DNA of 64,000 nt from Dendrosporobacter quercicolus (GCF_900104455.1 NZ_FNHB01000001.1:124001-188000), one strand, 5' to 3'. Shown: positions 1 to 9,987, counted from the stretch's first letter. The notes: generated from the letters alone by a model not told the origin. Numbers and translations: made by a program.

Positions 1-1181
1 AGACTTACAAAACACGACCAGTACTATGGAGTGCTGATTTCATCCGAATTTGCCTGGCGAATTTTACTGCCTTTACCAGCTTATATTTTATTATGCCTAC
101 GCTTCCACTCTATGTTAAACAGCTCGGCGGCACAGAGGCTGTTGTCGGACTTGTTGTTGGCATTTTTACTTTTTCCGCCGTTGCTATACGGGTAGTGATC
201 GGCCGGGCTCTTGACGAGTGGGGGAGACGAAGCATTTATCTAGGCGCCTTGGGGATCCTCAGCATTGCTGCCATTGGTTATCAATGGGCAGGAACGGTAG
301 CAGGTCTTTTGGCGGTACGAGTATTATACGGTTTCGGCTGGGGCGCGTCACACACGGCGGCGGGAACTGTAGCGGCAGATATTATTCCCGCATCGCGCAG
401 GGGAGAGGGCATGGGTTTCTTTGGACTGTCGAACACCCTGGCTATGACGATAGGACCGGCTGCAGGAGTGTTTATCGGCGTAGAGTGGGGGTTTCCTATC
501 CTTTTTAATCTAGCGGGTCTTTGCGCCCTAATTGGTCTGGCGCTGGCATACAGTATCCGCTATCGTCCTGTACAAGCTGCTGCTGGGCCGAGAGGAAGCT
601 TCATTGAACCCGCTGCTTTACCCTTTGCGGCAATTAGCTTTTGCTGTACTACCATCTATGGGGGGATTGTAGCTTTTATGACCCTTTATGCGCTGGAGCA
701 AGGAATAACCAATCCAGGCGTGTATTTTAGTGTATTTGCTGTTGCTGTAATCGTGGCGCGCCCAATTGCCGGCAGGCTTTATGATCGATCAGGAATGCGG
801 GTAGTAATGGCGCCGGGACTTTTGCTGGTTACCCTGTCTATGCTAATTCTTGGCGTGTCCGATCATCCTGTCCTTTTTTTGCTTAGCGGGGTATTCATGG
901 GCTTGGGCTTCGGGGCCACCCAACCGACACTGCAGGCTATGGTGATTACTGTTGTTGATCCTCAGCGCCGGGGAACGGCTACAGCGACACTGACGCTAGG
1001 GGCTGATTTCGGCATTGGCACCGGGGCGATGCTGCTGGGGTTAATTGCCCAGACTGTAGGTTATGCGACTATGTACCTTTATTCCACTGTAGGGGGAATA
1101 ATAGCACTGATCCTGTATTTTTGGTATGAACACCACACCGTAAGCTCCGATGAAAGCGGTGTAAGGGTTGATGACCAATAG
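1..1181 (+). CDS. MFS transporter, 5' end outside the window
   Basis: Major facilitator superfamily efflux-type permease of the inner membrane. The frame is open back to base 3 with no plausible start. The residues before the first ATG (base 93) read like a normal MFS first helix (LWSADFIRICLANF, then MPTLPLYVKQLGG), so the gene begins upstream and is not a short 362-residue protein. About 392 residues are visible. The loop between helices 2 and 3 carries the MFS motif A pattern (GRALDEWGRR). Ten or more hydrophobic segments follow. The alpha/beta hydrolase starts 20 bases downstream on the same strand, suggesting co-transcription. The substrate cannot be told from sequence. Confidence 0.85.
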   Translation, partial: TYKTRPVLWSADFIRICLANFTAFTSLYFIMPTLPLYVKQLGGTEAVVGLVVGIFTFSAVAIRVVIGRALDEWGRRSIYLGALGILSIAAIGYQWAGTVAGLLAVRVLYGFGWGASHTAAGTVAADIIPASRRGEGMGFFGLSNTLAMTIGPAAGVFIGVEWGFPILFNLAGLCALIGLALAYSIRYRPVQAAAGPRGSFIEPAALPFAAISFCCTTIYGGIVAFMTLYALEQGITNPGVYFSVFAVAVIVARPIAGRLYDRSGMRVVMAPGLLLVTLSMLILGVSDHPVLFLLSGVFMGLGFGATQPTLQAMVITVVDPQRRGTATATLTLGADFGIGTGAMLLGLIAQTVGYATMYLYSTVGGIIALILYFWYEHHTVSSDESGVRVDDQ

Positions 1182-1201
1182 GATGAAAGGGAAGTGCTAA
1201 A

Positions 1202-2017
1202 ATGAAATTGGAAATATTAGAATATCTACCTGAGGTGAACTCGGAACTACCCCCGCTTATCTTCATACATGGAGCTAATCATGGGGCCTGGTGTTGGCAA
1301 GAGCATTTCCTCCCCTATTTTTTTTCAAAAGAGTTTCCCTGTTATGCTCTTAGCTTTAGAGGACATGGCGGAAGTGAAGGTCATGAAAAACTTCATTCTT
1401 TTTCGTTGGCGGATTATATGGATGATGTACTTGAAACGATGAAATTTTTAAAAAATAAGCCGGTTCTCATTGGACATTCAATGGGAGGGGCGGTTGTTCA
1501 AAAGTTATTGCATTTGTATCCAGATAAAATAATAGCAGCAGTTCTAATCGCCTCTATTCCTCCCAATGGCATGTTAAGAGACTTATCGAGGTTAATTTTT
1601 ACTCGTTTTAAAGACATTACTCAAATGGTATTATTTCTCAGAGGGAAAAGTAGAAATTTCCCTGGCGGTATTTTTTTTTCCGAAAAACTACCAGTTGAAA
1701 AGACGGAGCGGTTTGTTAGGCTTTTGCAACCGGAATCGACTAAAGCACGTAACGATTTCTGTGGACAAATTGTTCCTGCGTTTTTAAGTACTAATGTGCC
1801 AATGTTAGTACTTGGTTCAAGGACAGATTGGTTTTTTCCTGAGAAAACTACTATTCATATTGGAAAGGCTTACAATGCAAAAACAGTTATTTTTCCTTTT
1901 ATGTGTCATGACATGATGCTAGATCCTAATTGGAAAATGGTTGCCGATCAAATTCTTGTTTTTTTGAATGAAGTTGTAGTTAAAGGCGAAAAGAAGAATA
2001 AGAAACTGAATTTATAA
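1202..2017 (+). CDS. alpha/beta hydrolase (lysophospholipase/esterase-like)
   Basis: Predicted cytoplasmic serine hydrolase of 271 residues. The oxyanion-hole stretch HGANHGAWCWQ lies near residue 24 and the nucleophile elbow GHSMGG near residue 91. A late acidic residue (SRTDW region) and a His in FMCHDMM complete a plausible catalytic triad. AGGGAAG precedes the ATG by a normal spacing. Codons are clearly more A/T-rich than in the core genes after 2600, which fits acquisition by transfer. It sits between an MFS gene and a fragment resembling a phosphopantetheinyl transferase, so a thioesterase-like role in a lost biosynthetic locus is possible but unproven. Substrate unknown. Confidence 0.8.
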   Translation: MKLEILEYLPEVNSELPPLIFIHGANHGAWCWQEHFLPYFFSKEFPCYALSFRGHGGSEGHEKLHSFSLADYMDDVLETMKFLKNKPVLIGHSMGGAVVQKLLHLYPDKIIAAVLIASIPPNGMLRDLSRLIFTRFKDITQMVLFLRGKSRNFPGGIFFSEKLPVEKTERFVRLLQPESTKARNDFCGQIVPAFLSTNVPMLVLGSRTDWFFPEKTTIHIGKAYNAKTVIFPFMCHDMMLDPNWKMVADQILVFLNEVVVKGEKKNKKLNL

Positions 2018-2099
2018 ATAGTACTTGGAAATTCGGGTTTTTCCTCCCAATTGTAGTATCAAACAAGCAAAATACTCAGGTCAGTATTACTTATTGTAA

Positions 2100-2240
2100 T
2101 AATTTGGAGGCGTGCTTGCTTTTCCGGAAGCTTATCCTTTGGGAATTGATCTTGAAAAGATTAACCCGGCTGAAAGAGCTATTTAGGAAATGAATCAATT
2201 TGAAAAGACAAAAGAAAGTTATCTTTTAACTTGGCGAAAA
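2100..2240 (+). pseudogene. remnant of a 4'-phosphopantetheinyl transferase
   Basis: A frame starting near 2112 encodes VLAFPEAYPLGIDLEKINP and is stopped by TAG at 2184. The GIDLEKI block matches the magnesium-binding GID-E motif of Sfp-type phosphopantetheinyl transferases. After the stop the same frame gives LLTW, and a shifted frame gives AKKL, resembling the family's W-x-x-K-E-(A/S)-L motif. Only about 45 codons survive and the 5' and 3' parts are missing. I see the motifs directly; the family call rests on memory of the family and is moderate. Confidence 0.45.
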
Positions 2241-2281
2241 AGCTCGTTATCCTGCGTAATCCAGGATGATGAGCTTTTTTA
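2237..2281 (+). terminator. rho-independent terminator
   Basis: An 18-bp stem (AAAAAGCTC... paired with ...GAGCTTTTT, two G-U pairs) encloses a 7-base loop CGTAATC and ends in a T run. It closes the accessory unit that begins with the MFS gene. Confidence 0.85.
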
Positions 2282-2374
2282 TTACTATAAATTCATAACG
2301 GTTTATTTAATTTAATTAAATGAAGAAATCTGGCACGCGCCATAGTGAGGGAACGCTCAATACTTGCAAGGAAT

Positions 2375-2490
2375 TTCTTTCAAACCGCTATTATCGAAGC
2401 TGTCAACGTCGGGAAAAGTTCTGTAGAAGAAGCACTCATTGAGATGTACTTGGCTGGCGTAGTATCTGTGATAAAGCCGCCGTGTTAAGA
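2375..2490 (+). pseudogene. possible IS256-family transposase fragment
   Basis: Two frames read consecutively give YRSCQRREK and then SSVEEALIEMYLAGVVSV. This resembles the conserved block of IS256-type transposases in which a (Y/F)-x-R-x-(Q/E)-R-R-x-(K/R) stretch precedes E-A-L-x-E-M-Y-L-x-G-V-S. A frameshift separates the two parts and a stop follows in the GTGTTAAGA region. No inverted repeats or target duplication were recognised. The assignment is based on short similarity only. Confidence 0.35.
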
Positions 2491-2616
2491 CTCCCGGCGG
2501 GCCTGCTGTTTTGTAGAATTTCAAAGTTAAGAGAATTTCACCTGATATAGCATATTTTTTGTATTTTTTGGCAATCCTAATGACAACATAGTATGGTTAT
2601 GAGGAGTGTGATTGTT

Positions 2617-3198
2617 ATGTTGTCATTTAAAAATAGAAAAATTGGCAAAAAACAGGCATTTCTGGCTGGAAGTATTTTAGCGGTGGTTTGTCTGCTCACA
2701 TATTACTTTGTCTATTATCCCGGCAGCCAGGACGGCTATCCATTGCTGCCGCAGGAAACGCAGGTTGCCAAGCAGGATAATAAAATTAAGATATCCGGCA
2801 ATACCAACATTAAGCAGCGGATCCAGTACCTGAAATGCAAGGATGAAGAAGTGATTACAACCAAGCCGGCTGAACATATCATCGGGCTGAATTACCAGGA
2901 AATGCAGAAGGTATATTCCGGCTGGACAATTGATAAATTCGATGATCTTGAAGTGGAAATGACATTAAAGGTAGACAGTTTTTGCCGGGAGCATGCCAAC
3001 AATATGTTTCTTTCCATTAAAGACGGTTATGTAGCGGTATATTACGGCAAGCCGGGCGCCAGAGCGGTATTAAAGGAGGTAACTGCGATACCGGTCAAGC
3101 ATATCATGCCGCAGGATATTGAAGAATTAAAGCGGGGACTGGTCGTCAATTCGCGGGAAGAACTGTTACGGACTTTAGAAGGAATGCAGGCGCGTTAG
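2617..3198 (+). CDS. BofC-like protein (C-terminal BofC domain)
   Basis: A 193-residue protein with one N-terminal membrane anchor (AFLAGSILAVVCLLTYYFVYY) followed by an extracytoplasmic domain. The last 65 residues (IKDGYVAVYYGKPG... ending in PVKHIMPQDIEELKRG) match the C-terminal domain of BofC. In Bacillus, BofC inhibits the SpoIVB protease and so delays SigK activation during sporulation. I chose the ATG at 2617 because GAGGAG lies 10 bases upstream; the upstream in-frame ATGs at 2593 and 2599 have no ribosome-binding site. Position just before ruvC matches the bofC-ruv order of Firmicutes. Confidence 0.75.
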   Translation: MLSFKNRKIGKKQAFLAGSILAVVCLLTYYFVYYPGSQDGYPLLPQETQVAKQDNKIKISGNTNIKQRIQYLKCKDEEVITTKPAEHIIGLNYQEMQKVYSGWTIDKFDDLEVEMTLKVDSFCREHANNMFLSIKDGYVAVYYGKPGARAVLKEVTAIPVKHIMPQDIEELKRGLVVNSREELLRTLEGMQAR

Positions 3199-3208
3199 CG
3201 TAAGAGTT

Positions 3209-3243
3209 GGAGCTGCTTCAAACAGGAGGCGGCTCTTTTTTCG
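3209..3243 (+). terminator. probable terminator after the bofC-like gene
   Basis: GAGCTGC and GCGGCTC form a 7-bp stem around a 13-base loop, followed immediately by seven T residues. This separates the bofC-like gene from the ruv operon. Confidence 0.6.
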
Positions 3244-3369
3244 TTCTAAATACAGCAAGGGCAGCTGCCGCGTCTGGCAGTTCCATTGAAGCCAGCCGGG
3301 GTTTTGTCGTAATAAAAAAAAGGAATAAAGTGGCGGTTTGTCGAAGTTATCTGGCCGGAGGGGAAGTAT

Positions 3370-3864
3370 ATGTTGGCTTTAGGCATCGATCCAGGCACCG
3401 CCATTTGCGGCTATGGCCTGGTTGAGCACCGCGGCAGCACGCTGCGCGCGGTTGAATACGGAGCAGTGCAGACCAGCCCGCGGCTGAGTAATTCCGAGCG
3501 GCTGGTGATCATACATCGGGATATTGATTTACTGATTAAAAAGTATCAGCCGGATATTGTTGGCGTGGAGCAGTTGTTTTTTAACAAAAATGTCCGTACG
3601 GCAATGACTGTCGGTCAGGCCAGAGGCGTAATCCTGCTGGCGGCGGCGCAGAATGAAATTGAGTTGGCCGAATTTACGCCGCTGCAGGTTAAACAGTCGG
3701 TGGTCGGTTATGGCAAGGCCGAGAAGGAGCAGGTGATTTATATGACGCAGCGGTTATTAAATTTACCGGCAAAGCCTCATCCTGATGATGTGGCCGATGC
3801 CCTGGCGATCGCGATTTGCACCACTCACTGTGTAAATAAAGCGGTATGGGGAAGCGGACGATGA
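3370..3864 (+). CDS. ruvC: crossover junction endodeoxyribonuclease RuvC
   Basis: Holliday-junction resolvase of 164 residues, the usual family length. It resolves four-way junctions after RuvAB branch migration. The acidic catalytic set is present: D7 in GIDPGT, E67 in VGVEQLFF, and the Asp cluster in HPDDVADALA near residues 139-143. GGAGGGGAAGT precedes the ATG. The gene overlaps ruvA by four bases (ATGA), so translation is probably coupled in a ruvC-ruvA-ruvB operon. Confidence 0.97.
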   Translation: MLALGIDPGTAICGYGLVEHRGSTLRAVEYGAVQTSPRLSNSERLVIIHRDIDLLIKKYQPDIVGVEQLFFNKNVRTAMTVGQARGVILLAAAQNEIELAEFTPLQVKQSVVGYGKAEKEQVIYMTQRLLNLPAKPHPDDVADALAIAICTTHCVNKAVWGSGR

Positions 3865-4460
3865 TTGGTTATGTGCGCGGCATAGTGAGTCATATTTTTG
3901 GCGATTATTGCTTTATTGACGTTCAGGGGGTCGGCTACAGGGTTTATATAGCGGCGTCTACCCGGCAGAAGCTGAATACGGGAACGGAGGCCTCGCTGTT
4001 TACCTATCTGAATGTGCGCGAAGATGCGCTTATGTTATACGGATTTTATACCCAGGATGAATATCAATTGTTTTTAAAACTTACTTCGGTGGGCGGTATT
4101 GGACCGAAGGTGGCGTTAGGAATACTTTCGGCCATTAGCCCCGATGCTTTCCGGCTGGCGGTTGGCAGCAAGAATCTGACTGTTTTAACCAAGATCCCCG
4201 GCATCGGCAAGAAAACCGCGGAGCGGATTATCGTTGAATTACATGATAAAATCGGTGTTGTCGGTACCGATTCCCAGCTCAATAAAGAAGAGCAAATAGT
4301 CGTTGACGAAACAGACGATGCAACCCAGCAAGCGCTGGCGGCGCTAACGGCTTTAGGCTATACGCAGGCCGAAGTAATGCCGGCCATCAACAGGCACGGA
4401 GCGGCGAAGTCAGTGCAGGAACTGATCAAGCTGGTACTCAGGGACTTTGGCGGGAGGTAG
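3861..4460 (+). CDS. ruvA: Holliday junction branch migration subunit RuvA
   Basis: DNA-binding subunit of the RuvAB complex, 199 residues. I start it at 3861 because the family begins MIGYVRG, and this ATG overlaps the ruvC stop; an ATG 15 bases upstream in the same frame lies inside ruvC without support. The N-terminal OB fold is followed by two helix-hairpin-helix motifs (LTSVGGIGPKVAL and LTKIPGIGKKTAERI). The C-terminal domain III (TQQALAALTALGYTQAEV) binds RuvB. The gene is followed after three bases by ruvB. Confidence 0.97.
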   Translation: MIGYVRGIVSHIFGDYCFIDVQGVGYRVYIAASTRQKLNTGTEASLFTYLNVREDALMLYGFYTQDEYQLFLKLTSVGGIGPKVALGILSAISPDAFRLAVGSKNLTVLTKIPGIGKKTAERIIVELHDKIGVVGTDSQLNKEEQIVVDETDDATQQALAALTALGYTQAEVMPAINRHGAAKSVQELIKLVLRDFGGR

Positions 4461-4463
4461 GGA

Positions 4464-5489
4464 ATGGAAGAACGAATCATTGCAGGCAGTGAGCAGGATG
4501 TCGATCAATGGCAGTATAGTTTAAGGCCCCGGCGGCTGGTTGAATATATTGGACAGGATAATGTGAAAAATAACCTGTCAATCTTTGTTCAGGCTGCCCG
4601 GTCCAGAAATGAAGCCCTGGATCATGTGCTGTTGTATGGTCCGCCGGGGCTGGGAAAAACTACCCTGGCCGGTATTGTAGCCAATGAACTGGGCGTCAAT
4701 TTCCGGATAACTTCCGGTCCGGCGATTGAGCGGGCCGGTGATTTGGCGGCATTATTGACGAATCTTGGCGAAAAAGATGTATTATTTATTGACGAAATTC
4801 ACCGGCTGTCGAGAAATATTGAAGAAATATTATACTCAGCGATGGAAGATTTTGCGTTGGACATCATTATTGGTAAAGGGCCAAGCGCCCGTTCGATCAG
4901 GCTGGATCTGGCTCCCTTTACACTGATTGGCGCAACCACCAAAGCCGGTGCGCTGGCTTCGCCGCTGCGCGACCGGTTTGGGGTCATTTGCCGGCTGGAG
5001 TATTATCAGGCCGAGCATTTGGTCTGCATTGTTAAACGGGCCGCCGAAATATTGAATATTGCCATTGAAGACCGCGGCGCTTATGAAATTGCCAAGCGCT
5101 CCAGAGGCACGCCCCGGATTGCCAACCGTTTGCTCAAACGGGTGCGCGATTATGCGCAGATTGCCGGAGACGGCGTCATCACCGACATGATTGCCGACAA
5201 GGCGCTGGCGATGCTGGAGGTGGATAAGTGCGGCCTGGATAAAACCGACCGCAATATGCTGCTGGCAATCATCCAGAAGTTTAATGGCGGTCCGGTTGGC
5301 GTAGAGACGCTGGCGGCGGCAATTAGTGAAGAAACCGATACCATTGAGGATGTTTATGAGCCGTTTTTGCTGCAAATGGGCTTTATTAACCGTACCGCCC
5401 GCGGCAGGGTCGCCACTTTGGCCGCTTATCAGCATCTGGAAATTCCGGTAAAACCGGCAGGACAGTCCGGCCAAGGTACTTTATATTAA
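4464..5489 (+). CDS. ruvB: Holliday junction branch migration ATPase RuvB
   Basis: AAA+ motor of the RuvAB branch-migration complex, 341 residues. Walker A is GPPGLGKTT at residues 59-67, Walker B is DEIHRL, and sensor 1 lies in LIGATTKAG. The arginine-finger region SPLRDRFG and a C-terminal winged-helix domain follow. The N-terminal [12 protein letters not shown] is typical. The gene starts three bases after ruvA, so the subunits are made together. Confidence 0.97.
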   Translation: MEERIIAGSEQDVDQWQYSLRPRRLVEYIGQDNVKNNLSIFVQAARSRNEALDHVLLYGPPGLGKTTLAGIVANELGVNFRITSGPAIERAGDLAALLTNLGEKDVLFIDEIHRLSRNIEEILYSAMEDFALDIIIGKGPSARSIRLDLAPFTLIGATTKAGALASPLRDRFGVICRLEYYQAEHLVCIVKRAAEILNIAIEDRGAYEIAKRSRGTPRIANRLLKRVRDYAQIAGDGVITDMIADKALAMLEVDKCGLDKTDRNMLLAIIQKFNGGPVGVETLAAAISEETDTIEDVYEPFLLQMGFINRTARGRVATLAAYQHLEIPVKPAGQSGQGTLY

Positions 5490-5504
5490 AGACAGGTGAA
5501 GTAG

Positions 5505-6089
5505 ATGAAAGTGCTGCTGCACGTTTGTTGCGGCCCTTGCGCCGTTTATCCTCTCCAGCGGCTGTGTGAGGACGGGCATGAGGTTGTTGGCTTTTTTTAT
5601 AATCCCAATATTCATCCATATAAAGAGTTTTCCCGCAGGCTGGAAACTGCCAGGGAGTTTGCCGGAAAACGCCAGCTGAACCTGCTGGTTGACGACCGGT
5701 ATCAGCTGGAGGAGTTTTTGCGCGGTGCGCTGAATGCCGAAAACGGCCGCTGCAGCATGTGTTATGAAATCAGACTGCGGGAAGCCGCCAGGATGGCCAA
5801 ACGTCAGCAGTGCGATTGTTTCAGTACGTCTTTACTGGTCAGTCCTTTCCAGAAACATGAATTAATTCGGACAATCGGCGAGCAGATTGCGCTGACCGAG
5901 CAGATTCCGTTTTTGTACATTGATTTCCGGTCAGGCTGGAACGAAGGGGTAAGGATCAGCAAAGAGCTGGAATTGTACCGGCAGCCGTATTGTGGTTGCA
6001 TTTTTAGTGAACAAGAGCGTTATTACAAAGGATGCAAGGAGCAAAAGCAATGTTTTCAGGCGGATTTGAATCCATCGGCAAAAGTCTGA
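5505..6089 (+). CDS. queH: epoxyqueuosine reductase QueH (DUF208 family)
   Basis: Reduces epoxyqueuosine to queuosine in tRNA, the last step of queuosine synthesis, as an alternative to QueG. The 194-residue protein shows the Cys motifs of the family: HVCCGPC at the N terminus, RCSMCYEIRL near residue 85, and a late YCGCIFSE. These bind an Fe-S cluster and a second metal. AGGTGAAGTAG precedes the start. The gene lies in one run with queA and tgt, two other steps of the same pathway, which supports the assignment. The next gene starts inside its 3' end. Confidence 0.93.
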   Translation: MKVLLHVCCGPCAVYPLQRLCEDGHEVVGFFYNPNIHPYKEFSRRLETAREFAGKRQLNLLVDDRYQLEEFLRGALNAENGRCSMCYEIRLREAARMAKRQQCDCFSTSLLVSPFQKHELIRTIGEQIALTEQIPFLYIDFRSGWNEGVRISKELELYRQPYCGCIFSEQERYYKGCKEQKQCFQADLNPSAKV

Positions 6090-6280
6090 TTTACCTTGGC
6101 GTCATGATAGCGATCATTGGCGTGATCATTCACTTTGGCGGCAAAGCCGTTAATTTTGGACGGCTGCCTGGGGATATCAGGATTGAGAGAGAAAATTTCA
6201 GCTTTTATTTTCCTATTGTCAGTTCAATTGTGTTAAGTATTATTCTTACGATCATCTTAAATTTCTTTACCAGACGGTAA
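6050..6280 (+). CDS. small membrane protein, DUF2905 family
   Basis: A 76-residue protein with two membrane helices (LIYLGVMIAIIGVII and IVLSIILTIILNFF) separated by the family signature GRLPGDIRIERENFSFYFP. AAGGAG sits 8 bases before the ATG at 6050, inside the end of queH, so it is translationally linked. An ATG at 6032 in the same frame lacks a ribosome-binding site. The function of the family is unknown. It is commonly found beside ruvB and queuosine genes. Confidence 0.85.
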   Translation: MFSGGFESIGKSLIYLGVMIAIIGVIIHFGGKAVNFGRLPGDIRIERENFSFYFPIVSSIVLSIILTIILNFFTRR

Positions 6281-6299
6281 TGCTGAGAGGAGAATTTGC

Positions 6300-7667
6300 T
6301 TGTCAAACCGACTGATTTTTTTGCTGGGGCTGCTCATCGCAAGCTTTCTGTGGCCGGCAATGACCGGCTATGCCGAAGCAGCTTCCAAGAATCATTTTTC
6401 AATAGCCAGACAGCCTGAGATCAGGGTCGGAATCTGGTCCGATCAAGTCAGCATCATGGTTTCGGCGGACAGTGACTTTGCGCTGACTGACGCTAAAACC
6501 AACCGCCGGCTGGGCGGGTTTTCAGCTAAAGAAAAAGTAAATGTTACCGCTAAGAACGGCCGGATATTGCTTAACGGCAAGCCGGTTGCAGCCGAAGCCG
6601 TCAAAGTATTGTTGAGCGCCAAAACCGGCGAGCATTATATTGAGATCAACAGGAAGCGGTACCGGGGCGCTGTCGGTATTCACCGGACAGCTGAAAAGCA
6701 AGGCCTGACAGTGGTCAATACCTTGCCGTTGGAGCAATATTTGAATGGCGTTGTTCCGGAGGAGATGCCTGCTGAATGGCCGATGGAAGCGGTAAAAGCC
6801 CAGGCGGTGGCGGCCAGGACCTTTGCCCTTCATCACTTGAATAAGCACAGTGAAGATGGTTATGATGTTTGCGCCACAACGCATTGTCAGGTATATGGCG
6901 GACAAAACAGTGAAACCGTGCAAACGACCAAAGCTGTTGCCGATACTTACGGTCAGGTGCTTTTAGCTAACGGTAAGCCGATTGAAGCAATTTTCCATAG
7001 CAGCGCAGGCGGTACCTTTACCGAGGACAGTGAAAATGTCTGGGGAACAAGCATGCCCTATTTACGGTCGGTTGCCGATTATGACCAACAGTCGCCGTAC
7101 GTACACTGGCAAAAAGAAATAACGCCGCAGGATCTGGATCAGGCCCTGACCAGGGCAGGCTATGCCATTGGCCCGGTGATCGCAATTGAACTGTCGCCGC
7201 TGGGCAAGGCTCCGGTTAAGGCCAAGGACCGGGGCGTGTCAGGACGGGTAAAAACCATTGGTTTTATCGGAACAAAGGGCCGGGCCGAGCTTAGCGGGAA
7301 CCAGGCCAGAGCAATACTGGCATTAAGCAGTACCCTGTTTGACATTAAATCAATCGTTCCGGGACCCAAGGGCATTGATGTTAAAATTACCGACCGCTAT
7401 GGCGACCGTGAAACGAAAGTGATTGATGTGAATGTGCCGCCGCGCAAAGAGAAAGGTTTGCTGACCGATAAGGAAAATATCATCCGGATATCCGGCCGCA
7501 AAAATGAAGTATGGCTGTTTAGCGGCGCAGGCTCCGGGCATGGGGTGGGTTTGTCGCAATGGGGCGCAAAAAGTATGGCTGAGCAGGCTCCTAAAGAGGA
7601 TGTCACATACTTTCAGCAGATATTGAAACACTATTATCAATCTACCGAAGTAAAAAAAGTGTACTAG
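6300..7667 (+). CDS. spoIID: SpoIID/LytB-type peptidoglycan lytic protein
   Basis: Membrane-anchored lytic transglycosylase family required for engulfment in sporulation. The protein has 455 residues, an N-terminal signal/anchor (LIFLLGLLIASFLWPAMTGYA), and the SpoIID domain core LEQYLNGVVPEEMP followed by EAVKAQAVAARTFAL. HSSAGG and the C-terminal GAGSGHGVGLSQWGA block are also conserved. The start is TTG at 6300 with GAGAGGAG seven bases before. The length is larger than Bacillus SpoIID (about 340), owing to an extra N-terminal domain. It could be a LytB-like paralogue rather than SpoIID itself. Confidence 0.85.
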   Translation: MSNRLIFLLGLLIASFLWPAMTGYAEAASKNHFSIARQPEIRVGIWSDQVSIMVSADSDFALTDAKTNRRLGGFSAKEKVNVTAKNGRILLNGKPVAAEAVKVLLSAKTGEHYIEINRKRYRGAVGIHRTAEKQGLTVVNTLPLEQYLNGVVPEEMPAEWPMEAVKAQAVAARTFALHHLNKHSEDGYDVCATTHCQVYGGQNSETVQTTKAVADTYGQVLLANGKPIEAIFHSSAGGTFTEDSENVWGTSMPYLRSVADYDQQSPYVHWQKEITPQDLDQALTRAGYAIGPVIAIELSPLGKAPVKAKDRGVSGRVKTIGFIGTKGRAELSGNQARAILALSSTLFDIKSIVPGPKGIDVKITDRYGDRETKVIDVNVPPRKEKGLLTDKENIIRISGRKNEVWLFSGAGSGHGVGLSQWGAKSMAEQAPKEDVTYFQQILKHYYQSTEVKKVY

Positions 7668-7730
7668 TACCTTGACTGGGTTGGATTGGAGGTTAGGTTG
7701 GGGGAGATTCTAATCCGGTCAAGGTACTAG
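7664..7730 (+). repeat. 16-bp inverted repeat enclosing a G-rich loop
   Basis: CTAGTACCTTGACTGG (7664-7679) pairs with CCGGTCAAGGTACTAG (7715-7730), with a single G-U pair. The left arm overlaps the spoIID stop codon. The 35-base loop contains six runs of two or more G (7678-7704). There is no T run after the stem, so it is not a standard terminator. It lies directly upstream of queA and could be an attenuator, a protein-binding RNA element or a factor-dependent terminator. Confidence 0.7.
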
Positions 7731-7751
7731 GATTCGTTTAAGGAGCTTGTT

Positions 7752-8771
7752 ATGCTGTTAGCCGATTTTGATTATGAACTGCCGGAAGAGTTAATTGCCC
7801 AGAGGCCGCATGAACCACGCGACGGTTCGCGGCTGATTGTACTGAATAAGGAAACCGGAAAGCTCGCGCACCGTCATTTTTATGATGTGCCGGGTTTTTT
7901 GGAATCAGGCGATACGCTGATCTTTAATGATACAAAAGTTTTGCCGGCCAGACTGATTGGAATAAAGCGGGAAACCGGGGCCAAAATTGAAGTGTTTTTA
8001 CTTAACCGGAAGAATGGCGATGACTGGGAAGTGCTGGTTAAACCCGGCAAACGGGTCCGGCCGGGGGCAGTCATCCGTTTTAGTGATGAGCTGTCCTGCG
8101 AAATCATTGCCGCTACCGATTTTGGCGGAAGAATTGCAAGGTTCAGTTATCAGGGGATTTTCGAAGAACTGCTGGACCGGTTGGGAGATACTCCTTTACC
8201 GCCGTATATCAAAGAAAAACTGGCCGATAAGGACCGTTATCAGACGGTCTATGCCCGGTTTAGCGGATCGGCGGCCGCGCCGACAGCCGGATTGCATTTT
8301 ACGCCTGAATTAATGCAGGAAATCGCAGACAAGGGCGTTCATTTAGGATATGTCACCCTTCATGTCGGCTTAGGAACTTTCCGGCCGGTCAATGTTGAGC
8401 AGATTACGGAGCATGTCATGCACAGCGAGTATTACTCGGTGCCGGAGGCAACGGCGCAATTGATCAATCGTACCAGGGAGCGGGGAAAACGGGTAATCGC
8501 CGTTGGCACTACGGCCATCCGGACGTTGGAAACGGCCGGCGCCGGCGGCAAAGTGGCGGCCGGCAGCGGCTGGACCAATATTTTTATTTATCCCGGCTAT
8601 CAATTTAATATGATTGACGGGCTGATTACGAATTTTCATTTGCCAAAATCTACTTTGCTGATGCTGGTAAGCGCCTTTGCCGGACGGGATGCGGTGATGG
8701 ACGCCTACCGGGAAGCGATTGAACGGCGCTACCGCTTTTTTAGCTTCGGCGATGCAATGCTAATTATTTGA
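7752..8771 (+). CDS. queA: S-adenosylmethionine:tRNA ribosyltransferase-isomerase QueA
   Basis: Transfers and isomerises the ribosyl group of SAM onto preQ1-modified tRNA to make epoxyqueuosine. The 339-residue length is typical. Conserved blocks include [13 protein letters not shown] at the N terminus, [11 protein letters not shown], the [12 protein letters not shown] core and GTFRPV. The C-terminal [18 protein letters not shown] is diagnostic. TTTAAGGAGCTTGTT supplies the ribosome-binding site. It is followed by tgt, the preceding step of the pathway. Confidence 0.97.
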   Translation: MLLADFDYELPEELIAQRPHEPRDGSRLIVLNKETGKLAHRHFYDVPGFLESGDTLIFNDTKVLPARLIGIKRETGAKIEVFLLNRKNGDDWEVLVKPGKRVRPGAVIRFSDELSCEIIAATDFGGRIARFSYQGIFEELLDRLGDTPLPPYIKEKLADKDRYQTVYARFSGSAAAPTAGLHFTPELMQEIADKGVHLGYVTLHVGLGTFRPVNVEQITEHVMHSEYYSVPEATAQLINRTRERGKRVIAVGTTAIRTLETAGAGGKVAAGSGWTNIFIYPGYQFNMIDGLITNFHLPKSTLLMLVSAFAGRDAVMDAYREAIERRYRFFSFGDAMLII

Positions 8772-9926
<1,155 letters not shown>

Positions 9927-9987
9927 CAGGATTATCAGGCAGTCAGGCGGAATATAGGTAGTATTATGATGATGGAGGGATTTAAAC

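Noticed and set aside
3207-3425. 72-residue frame overlapping ruvC
   Set aside because: It starts inside a terminator hairpin and overlaps ruvC out of frame; no protein features.
4836-5474. 212-residue - strand frame opposite ruvB
   Set aside because: It is the mirror of the ruvB coding frame without a ribosome site.
7731-7751. preQ1 riboswitch before queA/tgt
   Set aside because: The short leader has no preQ1-binding consensus, and the upstream hairpin does not match the class I or II architecture.
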